This document shows, piece after piece, positions 51,384 to 62,819 of a stretch of 64,000 nucleotides of DNA (the stretch's first letter is position 1; each line of letters starts with the position of its first letter). Location of the stretch: positions 42,822,367-42,886,366 of the forward strand of contig OZ038385.1 in NCBI GenBank assembly GCA_964036045.1, read 5' to 3'. Source of the stretch: Eutreptiella sp. 'Long Island Sound 2002' (lineage: Eukaryota; Euglenozoa; Euglenophyceae; Eutreptiales; Eutreptiaceae). The notes beneath the pieces were generated by a model that did not search any database, was not told where the DNA came from, and saw only the letters and a list, made by a program, of their open reading frames with translations. A program made the position numbers and the translations under genes.

Positions 51384-52898
51384 TCAGTCCCTAGCTTTAG
51401 TCTTGGAGGCAAGCGTCTCAGCGAGCCTCAGCAACTCACCAAGGTTGTTCTGGGACAAGTAGTCAACCAGAACTGAGTTTAGGCGTCCCTCAGGTAGAAC
51501 AAATGCAGAGAAGGGCTCCCAGGTGGCTTCTTCGACTCCAAACCCTTCCCAGAGGGTGAGGAAGCGCCAACCCTGGCGATAGCGGTGGCGTAGGACAGAC
51601 TTCACCAGGTAGAAGCCCTCCTCAGCCATCTCCTCGGCGTTCATGTCGGGGAGCTCACCTTCAACTTCCATAGGGCTGGCAGCCCCTTGTAGGTCCAGAG
51701 CGGCGATTTCCTCGTCGTTCAGCTCCCACTCCTCCCCACAGGGGTCTTCAGGATCATGGTAGCGCTTCAGGTGTTGAGCAGCGCACACCAGGGTCCCTTC
51801 TAGACGGGGAGAACACCGCACGGTGATACGGTGTCCATCCACTGATAGGATCTTGTACGGCCCGAAGTATGGGTCATCGCTGGTAGAGCGTGGCCAGGCG
51901 GGTAGACGACTGTGGTGCACCAGCACCCAGTCCCCCTCTTGGTAGGTGGCCGGTACTCGGTGCTGGTTCTTCTTGTTCCACTGACGCTCCCTCACTCTCT
52001 GGAGCATCGCCTTGGCCTTGTCCACCTTCGCTTGTTGCTCTTGGACCCATTCACCCACAGAAGAATGGGTGTCCTCTGGATAGGGGGCATGTAGGAACCA
52101 TGCCGGGCGCCCCAGGAATAGCTCATGGGGCGAGTAGCCAGTCGCTGAACTCTCTTGGGAGTTCATCATCAAGGATATGACGGGGAGTAGTCTCACACAG
52201 TCTCTGGTGCGTTCAGTTTTGCACCATATCCTGACGTTCTCCTTCAGGACACGGATCTGTCGCTCACAAAGGGGGTTGCTCGTGTGAGAGTAGGGAATCC
52301 CCGTAGACACCTGGACATTGAGGGATCTCAGGACCCTCTTGTACCAGCCAGTATCTGAGCGTACTCGCACGTCCTCATCGGAGTTGATCTCCTTGGGCGC
52401 CCCATAGACACAAAACCACTCCTCCAGGAGTATCTTGATAGTCTCCTCCCCGGTAATGTGCTTGGTACATGGGAACACCCTGGTAAACCTGGTCAACCCA
52501 CAGGTTACCACGAGGGCGAAGTCATAGCCCCCGAACTTCGGCATCTCCGTGTAGTCCACGTATAGAACACTGTTAGCACAGTGAGGGATGGGCAAGGTCG
52601 AGTAGAGACCTCTGTCCCTGATATCCCCTGGTTTACAGGACCGGCACGGGCACTTGTCCACGATAGGCTGGAGGGTTTTCCGCAGTTGGTCGTCCGTCCA
52701 CGTAGTGCTTGAACAGCCTCAGGGTACGTTCAGCACCCACATGACCACTGGACTCATGGGTCCACTTCAGCAGCGCTGGGACTCGGTCACTAGGCACCAC
52801 GATGCGGTCCTCGTGCCAGAGGTAGCTCTTGTCCCTCTTCCACTGGTCTTGGTTGACCAGGAGGGGTTCAAGGCGTTTCTCCGGGCGCTTGTAGATAT
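51384..52898 (-). pseudogene. pol: Ty3-B Pol, C-terminal part: integrase and chromodomain
   Basis: Reading minus from the TRIM insertion: the linker and the H-x3-H start of the integrase zinc domain, then a one-base frame break near 52690-52705, then C-x-C-x2-C, the catalytic core (VDYTEMP, NSDEDVR, CERQIRVLKE) and a chromodomain (GFYLVKSVLRH, WRFLTLWEGF, TWEP). It corresponds segment for segment to the Ty3-A integrase. The frame break and the TRIM abolish normal translation. Confidence 0.85.
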
Positions 52899-54593
52899 TG
52901 AAGCATTTGGGGGGAGGGCAACCTCGAAGCTTCCCTTCGCATGCACGACCTCAAACCCCCAAACCCATGAAATCCAAGACTTCCTCTGGAATTCAGGATT
53001 GTCCAAAGAATTCTGTGATCCTTGCCTCGGCCATGACACAATCTGGCGTCCTGGGCAAGAGATGAAGGTATATGTAGACAATAATAAACATGTAGACAAG
53101 TAATATGTATATGTAACAATTCTATACTGCGTCGCGCAGGCGACGACTGTCGTCGCCAGCCCAAAAATGACGAAAAAAGACGATTTCTGGGGCATTTTAC
53201 AGAAATCCCACAGAAATCGAGATGCCGTAACATCAACAGGAAAATTCCTGATCCAGCCTGGCGAAGAGCGCCACAGGCTGTGCAGCGGGTATGGGTGAAG
53301 CACCCCATACCGCTTCACCCCCCTCCTTAGAAGCCTTGCCTATACCCAAAGGAAGGCAAGGCCAAGGAGGCGCTCTGACCCCTGCACTGCCCTGGTTTCA
53401 AAACTGATTCATCAGAACAGTGGGGGGGGGGGCTTCGTAAGTAATTTACATGCCACATACATGTAAATTTTTTTTTGATCTTGATATATTCGTAGGGCAA
53501 TTGCCCCCCAGGCGTCCACACTGGTCCCTGGCACTCCTTGTGGCCTGTAGTTACATGCACAGAGGCGCTGCAGGGCCTTCCGCCCTGACTGATGGCGCTT
53601 AGGCACACATATGGGCCCTTTTTCTCCATGGGCATGGAAACATAATAATTCAAGAAATTCAAAAAAATTATTTGGGGTCAAACCCAAGGCAACAAATTCC
53701 TCGCGCCTGAATTTAGGGCCATTTCCTGCCCAAGGCGACGAATTCCTCGTGCCTTTTAGGGTCGATTCCCAACCCAGGGCGACGAATTAACGCGCCTAAT
53801 TTGGGGGATTTAGGGTCATTTCCTACCCGAGGCGCCCCACGCCGACTTAGGGTGGGACCTCCCAAACGGTCAACCAACCCAAGGCGACGAATTAACGCGC
53901 CTGCTTGTGCGGTTCGGTACCTGGCGTCGTCGTCGCTGTGGTCGTCGCCCAGAGGTCATTTATAGACTTGGGGGCTCCATAGGGTCGGTCCATGGGGAAG
54001 CCAAGGTCATACCCATCGTAGGAGTCAAGGAATTCCTCCTTCATCATGTTGATGCCCTGGACCGTAGCTCCTAAAGTTTCCCAGCGTGGATGCCGTACTC
54101 CTGCAGTCTGGGCGTCGTCGCCGTCCGCAGGCCGTCACACCGCCTTGGTGGCCTTGGCGTCGGCAGAATTCTTTTGAAGCATTTGGGGGGAGGGCAACCT
54201 CGAAGCTTCCCTTCGCATGCACGACCTCAAACCCCCAAACCCATGAAATCCAAGACTTCCTCTCGAATTCAGGATTGTCCAAAGAATTCTATGATCCTTG
54301 CCTCGGCCATGACACAATCTGGCGTCCTGGGCAAGAGATGAAGGTATATGTAGACAATAATAAACATGTAGACAAGTAATATATATATGTAACAATTCTA
54401 TACTGCTTTGCGCAGGCGACGACTGTCGTCGCCAGCCCAAAAATGACGAAAAAAGACGATTTCTGGGGTATTTTACAGAAATCCCACAGAAATCGAGATG
54501 CCGTAACATCAACAGGAAAATTCCTGATCCAGCCTGGCGAAGAGCGCCACAGGCTGTGCAGCGGGTATGGGTGAAGCACCCCATACCGCTTCA
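52899..54593 (-). mobile_element. TRIM-like non-autonomous LTR element nested in Ty3-B pol
   Basis: 419-bp direct repeats (52899-53317 and 54175-54593) have canonical TG...CA ends with a 6-bp inverted terminus TGAAGC/GCTTCA. They are flanked by ATAT (52895-52898 and 54594-54597). Six differences are seen between the repeats. The 857-bp interior has no ORF of note. A purine-rich AAGGAGGGGGG directly before one repeat on the minus strand suggests minus orientation; no clear tRNA primer site is visible. Confidence 0.85.
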
Positions 54594-57500
54594 ATATCCC
54601 CAAACTCCTTCAGGTACTCCGACTGTTGGAGTCCATCCAGGGGGCGTATCATGGTCATGTTCAGGTCCAGGTGTACGTCCATACGGCTGAACGCCTCCTT
54701 AGCCAGCGCTTCAGACCGGGCACCAATCAGGGCGTCGAAGTTGTTGCGGCTGATGTAGTCGGCACACTCGTTCTTCACTCCCTGGATATGGTGTACCGTC
54801 AGCCGTAGTTGACTGAGGTAGGTCCACCAGCGCCGTAGCTTGGCCTTCTCAGGTGGGGGACCCTTCTGGAAACTGCGGACCGGTTCTTGGTCGCATAGCC
54901 AGACCACAGGGTTACTCCCCAACAGTCGTGCTTGTGAGGATAGCACCAGCATACCCGCGAGCAATTCCTGCTCATAGGTGGAGTAGTTCCCCCTGGCCTG
55001 GTTCCACTTCCAGTTCCAGTGGCCCAGAGGTACTAGGACCCACTTGTCGTCAGGGTAGCTGTGCTTGAGGGTTCCATCTCGGTTGAGACCTTCCGTCCCC
55101 CATTGGGAAATGGCCGAGTCGAACTCCTCCTTCTCTAGTGCTTGCCATTGGAACAACGTTCCACCACCGCCCACATTGCTGGCGTCGGTCACCAGGATAA
55201 TCTCCCCTTGTGCCCTAGGCATGCCCAAGCATTTAGCGTTGGCTACCTTGTCTTTGAGCTCGTCAAACGCTTGTTGCTCTTGTGGGCCCCAGCGCCAAGT
55301 AGTACTCTTCTTGATCAAGTCCGTCAGTACGGCGCTGGTATAGGTGAAGTTTTTGATGTGGCGGCGACAGAAGTTGCACGCCCCAATGAAACTGCGTACA
55401 TCATGAAGTCCTTTCTTGGGGTCTTCCTGTCGTACCTTGGCATCCATCAGGGGTTTGGCCTTAGAGGCCGCGGGGGTCCACCACCCATAGCCAACGTCAA
55501 ACCCCAAGTACTGCATGGTCTCCTGCATGAACTCACACTTCTCCAGCTTGAGTCGTGTGTGGTTCTCCTGGCAGACCGCAAAGAACTCGCCCAAGAGGAT
55601 TAGGTGGTCCTCCTGGGTATTGGTCCCGAGGCATACATCGTCGATGTGCGCCTCCATCTGGGCACCACGGGATATGAGCTCCTGCACCTTAGGTCTCCTT
55701 CGTAGGATGGACAAGATCTTGTTCATCAGCTCTTGGAATAGAGCGGGTGCGTTAGCCACGCCAAACGGCATGACCTTCCACTTGAACACCCTCCCCTGAG
55801 GGGTGATGAAGGCCAGTAGTTCCTGTGCGTTGGGCGTCAGGTCCACTTGCCAGAATCCGCTTCGCTTGTCCATCTTGGTCTTGTAGCGGCAGGAGGCTAT
55901 CTTCTCCAGGGTAGACTCCATATTGGGAATGGACCCTGAGTGGTTCAACGTCTTCTTGTTCAGCTCTCCATAGTCCACTACCAGCCGTTTGGCTGTAGAC
56001 CCAGGTTTAGCCACCAGGAAACAGGGGCTGCAGTGTAGGGGGTAGTAGTCCCCGTCCTTGTACTCCAGGACTAGGCCAGCGTCGATACATTCTTGTATCT
56101 GTCGCTCGATCTCGTCGGGCTGCTCTTTAGGAGCTGGATAGGGTCTCCTCCGGATCTTGTGACCCACGAACTCGGGTTTCAGCTTGAGGTCCATCTGTAC
56201 CAGCTTGTCACATGAGGCTGGAGGGGGTAGTTCTCCGAACACCTCCAGATAGGTCCTTATAAGCTTCTGTACCCTCGGGTCCAATATCTTGATCTTGTCC
56301 TCCATGTCCTCGTCAGAGTGTAAGTTGCTTGCCCCCTGGGTAATAGACGTCGGGAGGTGGTCCTCCACCGACTCTTCGCCCGTGGTAGTATCTTTCAGCC
56401 CTTGGTAGGCATATAGAAGGTCTTTTTCAACCATCTCCGATGGACGATGGCAACATAGGCACGCTCGAGGGGGTTCACATACACATTCCTCCGAGAGGTC
56501 GTCCTCCTCTGGGGTCCTCACGTGGGCGCCCCACACGCTCTTCATGAGCTTGAGATCTACCTCCCTTTGCCAGGTGGTGATCTTCTGTTCGAGGTCCTCC
56601 TTCAATTGGGATAGGTCTCCCATACGTCCTTGCTTCAGTGGCCATGAGCTGCGGGTAGGCTTCGTGTAGCATAGCTTTTTCGCCATCAACTTCCTCTTGG
56701 AATCCACATACTCCCTGAGCCTGGATCGAGGGTCCAGCTCCTCGTCCACGGGGTCTTCCACCCTCATGGAGAGTAGGGGTTTCAGTGGGGCGACGTACTC
56801 GGCGTTCTCCACTTCCTCCACACAGGTCTGCACGAAGAAGGCGTCGTGCTCAGTTTCGTCTTCGGAGTGGATAGAGCTGGGTAGCTCAGATAGTCCACAC
56901 TCAGAGACTCCATCAGGAACAGGTACACGGCAGGGAGAGTTGGGGGTGTTGGTGTCAGTCACGACGTACTCATCTCCTCCGGGTGTAGTCTCAACAGCAT
57001 CTTGAAGTCGTAGGCGATCCTTCAAGTCACCCAAGGCGAGTCCGTCGCTTTCTCGTTGTATAGCCTGGACCAGAGTCGGGTCCAGTTCCTCCGAGGGAAT
57101 GGAAGTAAGACCTCCGTCCACCACGCTAAGCATACTCCCCCATCCGGGTTTCCCAATAGGCGTCTTGCGCCCCAGAGGCACGTAGATGGCCTCATCAGGC
57201 AAACGTACAGAGCTGATATTCAGCCTGTCCAGGAGGTTTCGCCAGTACTCGTTGCCCCCATGGGCTCCCCAATCGGGGGAACACAGGACCATACGGGAAC
57301 GTTCCAAGGCCACCTTGGTCAGCACCTTCCCCAGTTCACTGAATCTGGGGTTCCCGTAGGCCATCCCGAAAGAGGGCCAGTAAAATTTGTAGCTGCAGTT
57401 CTTCCCCTTGCTGCAATAAAGGTCCAGTACATGTTGCTTGTCGCTGGCGAACAACTCCACACTCAGGTCTTCTCGAGAGTAACCCAACTCCTTCAGACCT

Positions 57501-58005
57501 TGGTCTAGGACTTCCCCCAATAGTTGATAGTCCTCAGTTTTGGAGGCCGCCATCATGTTAGAGGGCTCCTCCTTCGATAGCCTCAGGTAACTCGAGGTAT
57601 GTTCCGACTGCTCCAGTGGCACAGACTCTCTGCCACTGCCGTGGTCCACGTAGAGGAGGTAGGGCGCTTGCAGCGTCAGGGATTGTATCTGGGAGTGCTG
57701 CACGAAGAAGTCAGTCCCCAGTACAAAGTCGAAGGCATCAGTGTCCATCACATAGAACTGATGGGCGATAGTCCTGGAGCCCATAGGTACCTCCACTTCA
57801 CAGTCCCCGCAGCTGTGCACCACATGTCCATCCCCCATGCGTATAGCGGCGCTGGTCATGGTGTTCTTCAGGCTCCAACAAGGTAAAACTTCTTGGCCAC
57901 TATAGATATTGTGGCGCCAGTATCCAGTACCCCCAGGTATTCACGTCCCCCTAGTCGGATACGTACCCAAAACACCAGTTCTTGGGTGCCACCAGAGCGT
58001 CCCCG
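54594..58005 (-). pseudogene. pol: Ty3-B Pol, N-terminal part: protease, Dam-like domain, RT, RNase H
   Basis: It begins in frame with gag after TGA and contains DTGAT (about 57910-57924). A frame break follows (about 57870-57890), then an open 1116-codon frame from 57859. In that frame the Dam-like region has VELFAS (57460-57443) but NPRF instead of NPPF (57341-57352). RT carries FWQVDL, PFGVANAPALFQELMNKI and HIDDV; RNase H starts with VTDASNVGGGG. The host frame ends at the TRIM boundary. The protease break and the altered NPPF motif argue that this copy is inactive. Confidence 0.88.
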
Positions 58006-60504
58006 TCAGAACTCCGCGGGACAGATCACCTCGAACCCCTTGTTCCGCAACTTGCGGGCCATCCTCATGACACGGCTCCTCTTCTTAGCGTTGCCGTCGT
58101 CACCACCTTCATGCTCACGCTTGGCTCCTTGTTCTTGCTGGGCCTGCGTCTGTGAGCGTGTGGTAGGACCAGATTGCCCTCCAGAGGGCTCGGAGTTCCC
58201 CCCTGGATTAGGGTTGGGGTTCTCTCCGTTCTTGTCCTTGTTCTTGTTGTCGGGCTGGCGGTTAGCGCCTCCTCCTCGTCCACGTTGACCCTTGTCTTGC
58301 CCTTGACCACGTCCTTTCGACTTGCCCTTGCCGGAGTCGTTGCCTTTGCCTTTGCCTCCACCTTTGCTTGAGCCTTTGCCAGGATCTTCCCCTTTAAGCT
58401 TCGCCGATAGGCGTTGCTTATGGTAGCACTCATCCTCGTAGTGCTTCCGCTTACCGCAGAATGCACACGTGATGGTGCACCGGTAATGATCCGGCAGCTT
58501 CGCTTTAGCGCCGGTGTTCTTTTCCTGCTGCTTCCCCTGAACTACGAAGCAGTCTCGCTGCTCGCAGTCAGAGGCGTGCTGCAGGTGGCCCTGCTCGTCT
58601 CTGGCATCACACCAGAATAGCTCCTTCACGTTCTCCATGGTACGGGCGTGGGCGTGTTTGGGGGTAGTCCCCTGCCCAGGTCGGGACCCTTGGTACCCTT
58701 TGCCTCCAGAACCTCCACCACCAGGACGGTAGTTGTTCAGGTGCTGGTCGCTCTCCTTCTCCAGCGCCAGCTCCAGGAGCAGCACGCATAGATCCTCGTA
58801 GTGGAGGGATCTAGCCTTGCGCTCAGCCGTCGAACGGCACTCGTCCCATAGCTCTCGAGGGAGCTTGGCCACCAACCAGAATAGCAGGTCGTCGCTGCTG
58901 TAGGAGCCGGGCGTCAGTCGTCCAGCCCAGTGATCCAGATCAGCCAACAGCTCAGATACCCTGCCAGGCTTGGGGTTGTTGGGCAGCACGGGTAGGTTCT
59001 GGATCTCGACCCTGATGGAGAGGTCGGTCTCGTAGGTCGGGTACTGCCTCTCCAGGGCAACCAACACATCGGCAAAGGTGGCGGAGTTAGTTACGATCTG
59101 CCTGACCTGCTTCTCCAGGTACTTGGTCTTGCAGAACTGCAGGAGCAGGTTGCACTTCACTCGCCCACTAGCGTGGGTTTGGCCGGTCAGTCGTAGGAAC
59201 CGGCCAAAGTTCTCAGCGAACTCGCTGAGGTCCTTGCCTGTGAACTGAGGCAGGTTGACCACGATCTTGGAGGTGGCAATAGCCTTCGCCTCCTGAGCTC
59301 GGCGTCCTTCAGGGCGTCGGGTCTTCTTCTTCTTCTTCTTCTTCTTCTTACCCTTTGGATCCTCGGGGTCCTCCGGGTCATCGTCCTCCGAGGGCGAAGA
59401 AGAATCCATCGACGGCGGCTCGTCGTCGGAGGGTTCTCCGCCTAGATCACTGGAGCCATAAGCCTCCACGTCCACCATAGCCCTTAAGGCTGTCAGCCCC
59501 AGCCGGTCCAGCTTGGCCCTCGTCGAGTTCGTCACGTGGCTGTAGGGCGGCTGGGCCGTTCTCGGCACGAAGGGACTTCTCGGAATAGCTGCAGGCGTCG
59601 GCATCGGTCTGCTCCTCAGGCTCCCCAGGGTATTTGTCAACCCTGCCGTCAGGTGGTTAGCCTGTACTCGGTGGGGTGACATTCCCACCGAGATAGGTGA
59701 CGTTTGGGGCGGGATCATCAGGGGCTCCAGCTTCTCACGGATCTCTTGAGTGAGGTCGCCCACGATTTTTGAAGTGGCTCCTCGGAGCACCTCGTTGATC
59801 TCCGACCGCGTCAGGGACCTGTTGGAGGATCTTCCCGATCCTCTACTCCTGCCTCCAAGAGACTCTGGTCCTCTCCTCAACCCACTCAAGGGTGCATACC
59901 CAGGTGCATACCCAGGAGCATACCCAGGAACATCCACATAGGTTCCAGTAGCGTGTAGTGGATGGGGATAGTCAGCCGCATACCATCGCGGCGCAGAGCT
60001 GGAAGCCACCGGCTCACTGGCAGTAGTTGCCTCATGGAGCGCAGTGGTAGGTGGGCCCATACCATAGGCGGGGTAGGGAGGCATGCCAGTAAAGCCTGTG
60101 CCCTCTGCCATAGGCGGGTTGGTTGTGGAAGTGGATGTTGCAGCGGCTGGGAGTGTGGTGGTTATAGGAGAGCATGATGCGTGGAGGCCAGAAGCGCTTG
60201 GTGCGCCTTCGAAGGTAGGGTCATGCGTTAGGTCTTGCCCTTGTTCCTCTCCTTCGTCTGCTTCTCCTCCAGCATCCTTCTCGCTCTCGTTCTCTCTCTT
60301 CCTCTTCACAGGCTGAGGCTGAGAGACCACTTCTTCGACGGACAGGGCCCCGAAGGCCGTCTGGAGTCCATCCAGGGAGTCCTCAGCCGCATCCACTGGC
60401 CCATGTAAGGGCTCCGCCGAAGGTACAGCGCCAGGTGCCGGCCTTGCCGGTGCCTCAGGCGCTGGCGCTGTCTTCGCGTCGGCGTCCTCCTTTCTTGGAT
60501 CCAT
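58006..60504 (-). CDS. gag: Ty3-B Gag with CCHC zinc knuckle
   Basis: An 832-residue ORF from ATG 60504 to TGA 58008-58006. An acidic N-terminus, Pro/Ala-rich spacer and short A-P-G-Y repeats precede a Glu/Asp stretch and a Lys-run (about 59316-59350). A helical capsid-like region follows, then CAFCGKRKHYEDEC (C-x2-C-x4-H-x4-C), then Gly/Lys-rich and Gln-rich tails. It aligns in order with Ty3-A Gag, including a preceding HASDC block, but is about 100 residues longer. The frame is intact although pol is broken. Confidence 0.9.
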   Translation of the reverse strand: MDPRKEDADAKTAPAPEAPARPAPGAVPSAEPLHGPVDAAEDSLDGLQTAFGALSVEEVVSQPQPVKRKRENESEKDAGGEADEGEEQGQDLTHDPTFEGAPSASGLHASCSPITTTLPAAATSTSTTNPPMAEGTGFTGMPPYPAYGMGPPTTALHEATTASEPVASSSAPRWYAADYPHPLHATGTYVDVPGYAPGYAPGYAPLSGLRRGPESLGGRSRGSGRSSNRSLTRSEINEVLRGATSKIVGDLTQEIREKLEPLMIPPQTSPISVGMSPHRVQANHLTAGLTNTLGSLRSRPMPTPAAIPRSPFVPRTAQPPYSHVTNSTRAKLDRLGLTALRAMVDVEAYGSSDLGGEPSDDEPPSMDSSSPSEDDDPEDPEDPKGKKKKKKKKKTRRPEGRRAQEAKAIATSKIVVNLPQFTGKDLSEFAENFGRFLRLTGQTHASGRVKCNLLLQFCKTKYLEKQVRQIVTNSATFADVLVALERQYPTYETDLSIRVEIQNLPVLPNNPKPGRVSELLADLDHWAGRLTPGSYSSDDLLFWLVAKLPRELWDECRSTAERKARSLHYEDLCVLLLELALEKESDQHLNNYRPGGGGSGGKGYQGSRPGQGTTPKHAHARTMENVKELFWCDARDEQGHLQHASDCEQRDCFVVQGKQQEKNTGAKAKLPDHYRCTITCAFCGKRKHYEDECYHKQRLSAKLKGEDPGKGSSKGGGKGKGNDSGKGKSKGRGQGQDKGQRGRGGGANRQPDNKNKDKNGENPNPNPGGNSEPSGGQSGPTTRSQTQAQQEQGAKREHEGGDDGNAKKRSRVMRMARKLRNKGFEVICPAEF

Positions 60505-60590
60505 CTTCTTTCACCCTTCTGCTTATATTTGCCCGTACTCGGCGCACTGGGTGTACGGCACGGGGTTGCTGCCGGTGCGCAGAGACAGGC

Positions 60591-60604
60591 TGCCTCTTGC
60601 TACC
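60591..60604 (-). promoter_or_regulatory. Ty3-B primer-binding site (initiator tRNA-Met)
   Basis: The minus strand reads GGTAGCAAGAGGCA immediately inside the 5' LTR, whose last base is T, giving TGGTAGCA, complementary to the tRNA-iMet 3' end with a one-base insertion after it. Confidence 0.75.
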
Positions 60605-61401
60605 AGAAAAGTTTATAGTGGTTTCAGCACTGTGTTTTTGCTTCTCCTGCTGCTTGCTGTTGCTGTAGGGTTTCCTGCTGCTTGTTTTGGATGATGAAAA
60701 CCTTTTGTTTGCAGAAATAGAGTCAATAGAGTCAATCCAGGATAACCCAAGCCAGAAGTATGCAAGGAGAAGAGAATTCAGGATCAAAGCATGAAGGGCT
60801 GCAGTGTAAACAGTGAAAGATGATTGGATATTCACAGATACTGCAACTCAGGTCACAAATGAATGTATATTCACAAAGATAGCTGAAACGTTTTTGGAAA
60901 AGAGTTAGAAAACTGCCCCATGGTCACTCTCTCTCCATAGTGCCATCTCAGGAGATGTGCACTCTTTGTTTTGGGTCCCATATGTGCTGAGGTGGCATGG
61001 TATGTGGTGATGAGGTCACTGCCATGTCACATGGGATCTTCCTACTTAGCTAGGCTGACCATGAATTGAACCCAGGACCTCTCAAAAAGAGGTGCCCAGC
61101 CCCCTAGGGTGCATACCACTAGGATAGCTAAGAATTCATGGAAAAACATAGATAAATTCATAGGCTCTACCTTAGGTATGTCAGTGCTCAGTCAACTCAG
61201 GAAAAGATGTTTTACTTCTGATTGAAAGGGGATTAAGGGGTCCACTCCATATCCTGATTGGGTGTTTGGTTCCATAGGTCAAAATGTGTTATCACCACTT
61301 TTGGTTGGACCAATACTAAGATAAAAATGCATGGATGCTCAGTGCATCTCTAATACAACTAGAGTATGCCTCAAAGCAATGGAAAAGCACTTTTTCTTAC
61401 T
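60605..61401 (-). repeat. Ty3-B 5' LTR (element orientation)
   Basis: Partner of 48336-49132, 797 bp, seven differences by eye; contains the second copy of the tRNA-Lys-like module at 61049-61129. Confidence 0.92.
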
Positions 61402-61406
61402 CCTCA

Positions 61407-61993
61407 CTGCCTCTCGTGAGCTCAAACATCAAGTGTATGAATCCTTGCCCACCCGAAGAAAAGCTCTCTCGTCCACAATCAAATCAGCGTGCAAACACCG
61501 CCGTGATCGCCCCCTCCCTGAACCACTCCCCCCCCCCCTGTCCCACAACAGCTTCTTTGAGTCAGGTGGACCCTACAGCACCTCTGACAGGGACCCAACT
61601 CAGAAATCCCACCTGTACCGCCCACCCAGCCCCATCCCCTCTATCGTTTCGCTCAGAGGTACAGACACGTCCAGGGGAGTCAAACGTAAAAGGACCAGGG
61701 ATCCACCTGGGCCAGCTCCCAAACGTTCCTGCAGTCAGCACAACAGGGAAAAGAGACGTCAGCTCTCCATAAACCAATTTCTGCCCCACGGTCCCCCCGT
61801 GATATTGATTCGACCAATAACAGCCTTCAGTCCAATCCTGGTCTCTGACGCACTTGCCGCCTCGTCCGTCTCCTACCCTTTGCCTCCACTTTCACACTCA
61901 CAGCCAGCAGTGGCGCGGTCATTACCACTTCAGCCACCGGCTCAGCCCACGGCAACATGCCCCCCCCCCCCTCGACAGCATACTCCCCCTTGA
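61407..61993 (+). pseudogene. LINE ORF2, third segment: C-terminal tail
   Basis: It resumes the ORF2 frame exactly from 48335 once Ty3-B and one TSD copy are set aside, and stays open to TGA 61991-61993. The tail is basic then Pro/Ser-rich, with K-R-K-R-T-R-D-P-P, no further catalytic motif, and a poly-Pro end. Confidence 0.7.
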
Positions 61994-62806
61994 CCTGCCA
62001 GGTCTGTCTAATTCCAGCTGCCCCCCCCCCCGGACGTCCTTGCCCGGGTGCCGCACATCCCGTGTCTGTATGTGATCCCCAGCCCCCACCCCTGCCACAA
62101 CTCTCCCCAGGTGTGCTACAACAAAGCAGCGAGAATCGGCGGTACCCGACGAGTCAAGCGGCTTCACCAAGGCAGTAAGGGTGTCTGTTCAGAGATTTTT
62201 TGATGACAGCACCGATACCTGCTTGGCTGCAAGTGACCCGTTGGCTGCGGTTTCTGCTTGCCTGCTGCGTTGAGCGTCCCCCACCCCCCTGGTATTTTTT
62301 TCTGGCTGTCTTGGATCTTTCCCCATTTTTTTTTCCTTTCTTTTTTTGCCCCTGTTTCTATGTGGTTTTTCCTTGCTCCCACCTAAGGTAAATAGCACCT
62401 AACACTAACCAGAGCGTGGTTTGGCCTCAGGCTGGGGTGTTTACACGCTTCTCTGCCCTCTTAGATACTGTGGAAACTGCACCTTGTCTTTTTTTTGTTT
62501 ATTTTTTCATTACCTCACACTCCAGCCAGTCCCATAGGTGAATCACCTAAGGGGGAGTGACAGCTCAGGTCTCCTGAGGTCTGTGCATAGTTCAGGTTTC
62601 CGCGATTGTATGTAGGGTTTAAGACTGTTTATGCCTTGGTAGGAGCATTGGTGAGCCATACCCGCTTGTTGTACCATCCACAAGCGCCCAACAGGGGGCA
62701 GATTGGGCCTCAATCAGCCACGGTCGGGAGCAGTGGGTCACAACGCGGCACAGCCACCCCCTACGGCCACATGTAGCATAGAACCGAACCACAAGAGTGC
62801 TGAACT
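61994..62806 (+). other. Probable LINE 3' untranslated region
   Basis: No supported gene. Pyrimidine-rich with T8-9 runs (62325-62350, 62490) and a duplicated CAGGTCTCCTGAGGT-type motif near 62560. The 3' end and poly-A of the LINE are not obvious. Confidence 0.4.
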
Positions 62807-62819
62807 TGTTGAGATGGTT

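Larger units (their letters stand above)
48336..61401 (-). mobile_element. Ty3-B: second Ty3/gypsy chromodomain family, decayed
   Basis: 797-bp LTRs (48336-49132 and 60605-61401) differ at seven positions by my count. They are flanked by a perfect 5-bp duplication CCTCA (48331-48335 and 61402-61406). Same gene order as Ty3-A, but sequence is clearly diverged, so it is a related family and not a copy. Damage: a frame break just after the protease active site (about 57870-57890), a TRIM insertion in pol, and a frame break near 52690-52705. Confidence 0.92.

Noticed and set aside
52654-53318. Open frames within and across the TRIM repeat
   Set aside because: They appear in both TRIM repeats and cross the insertion border, so they are not genes.
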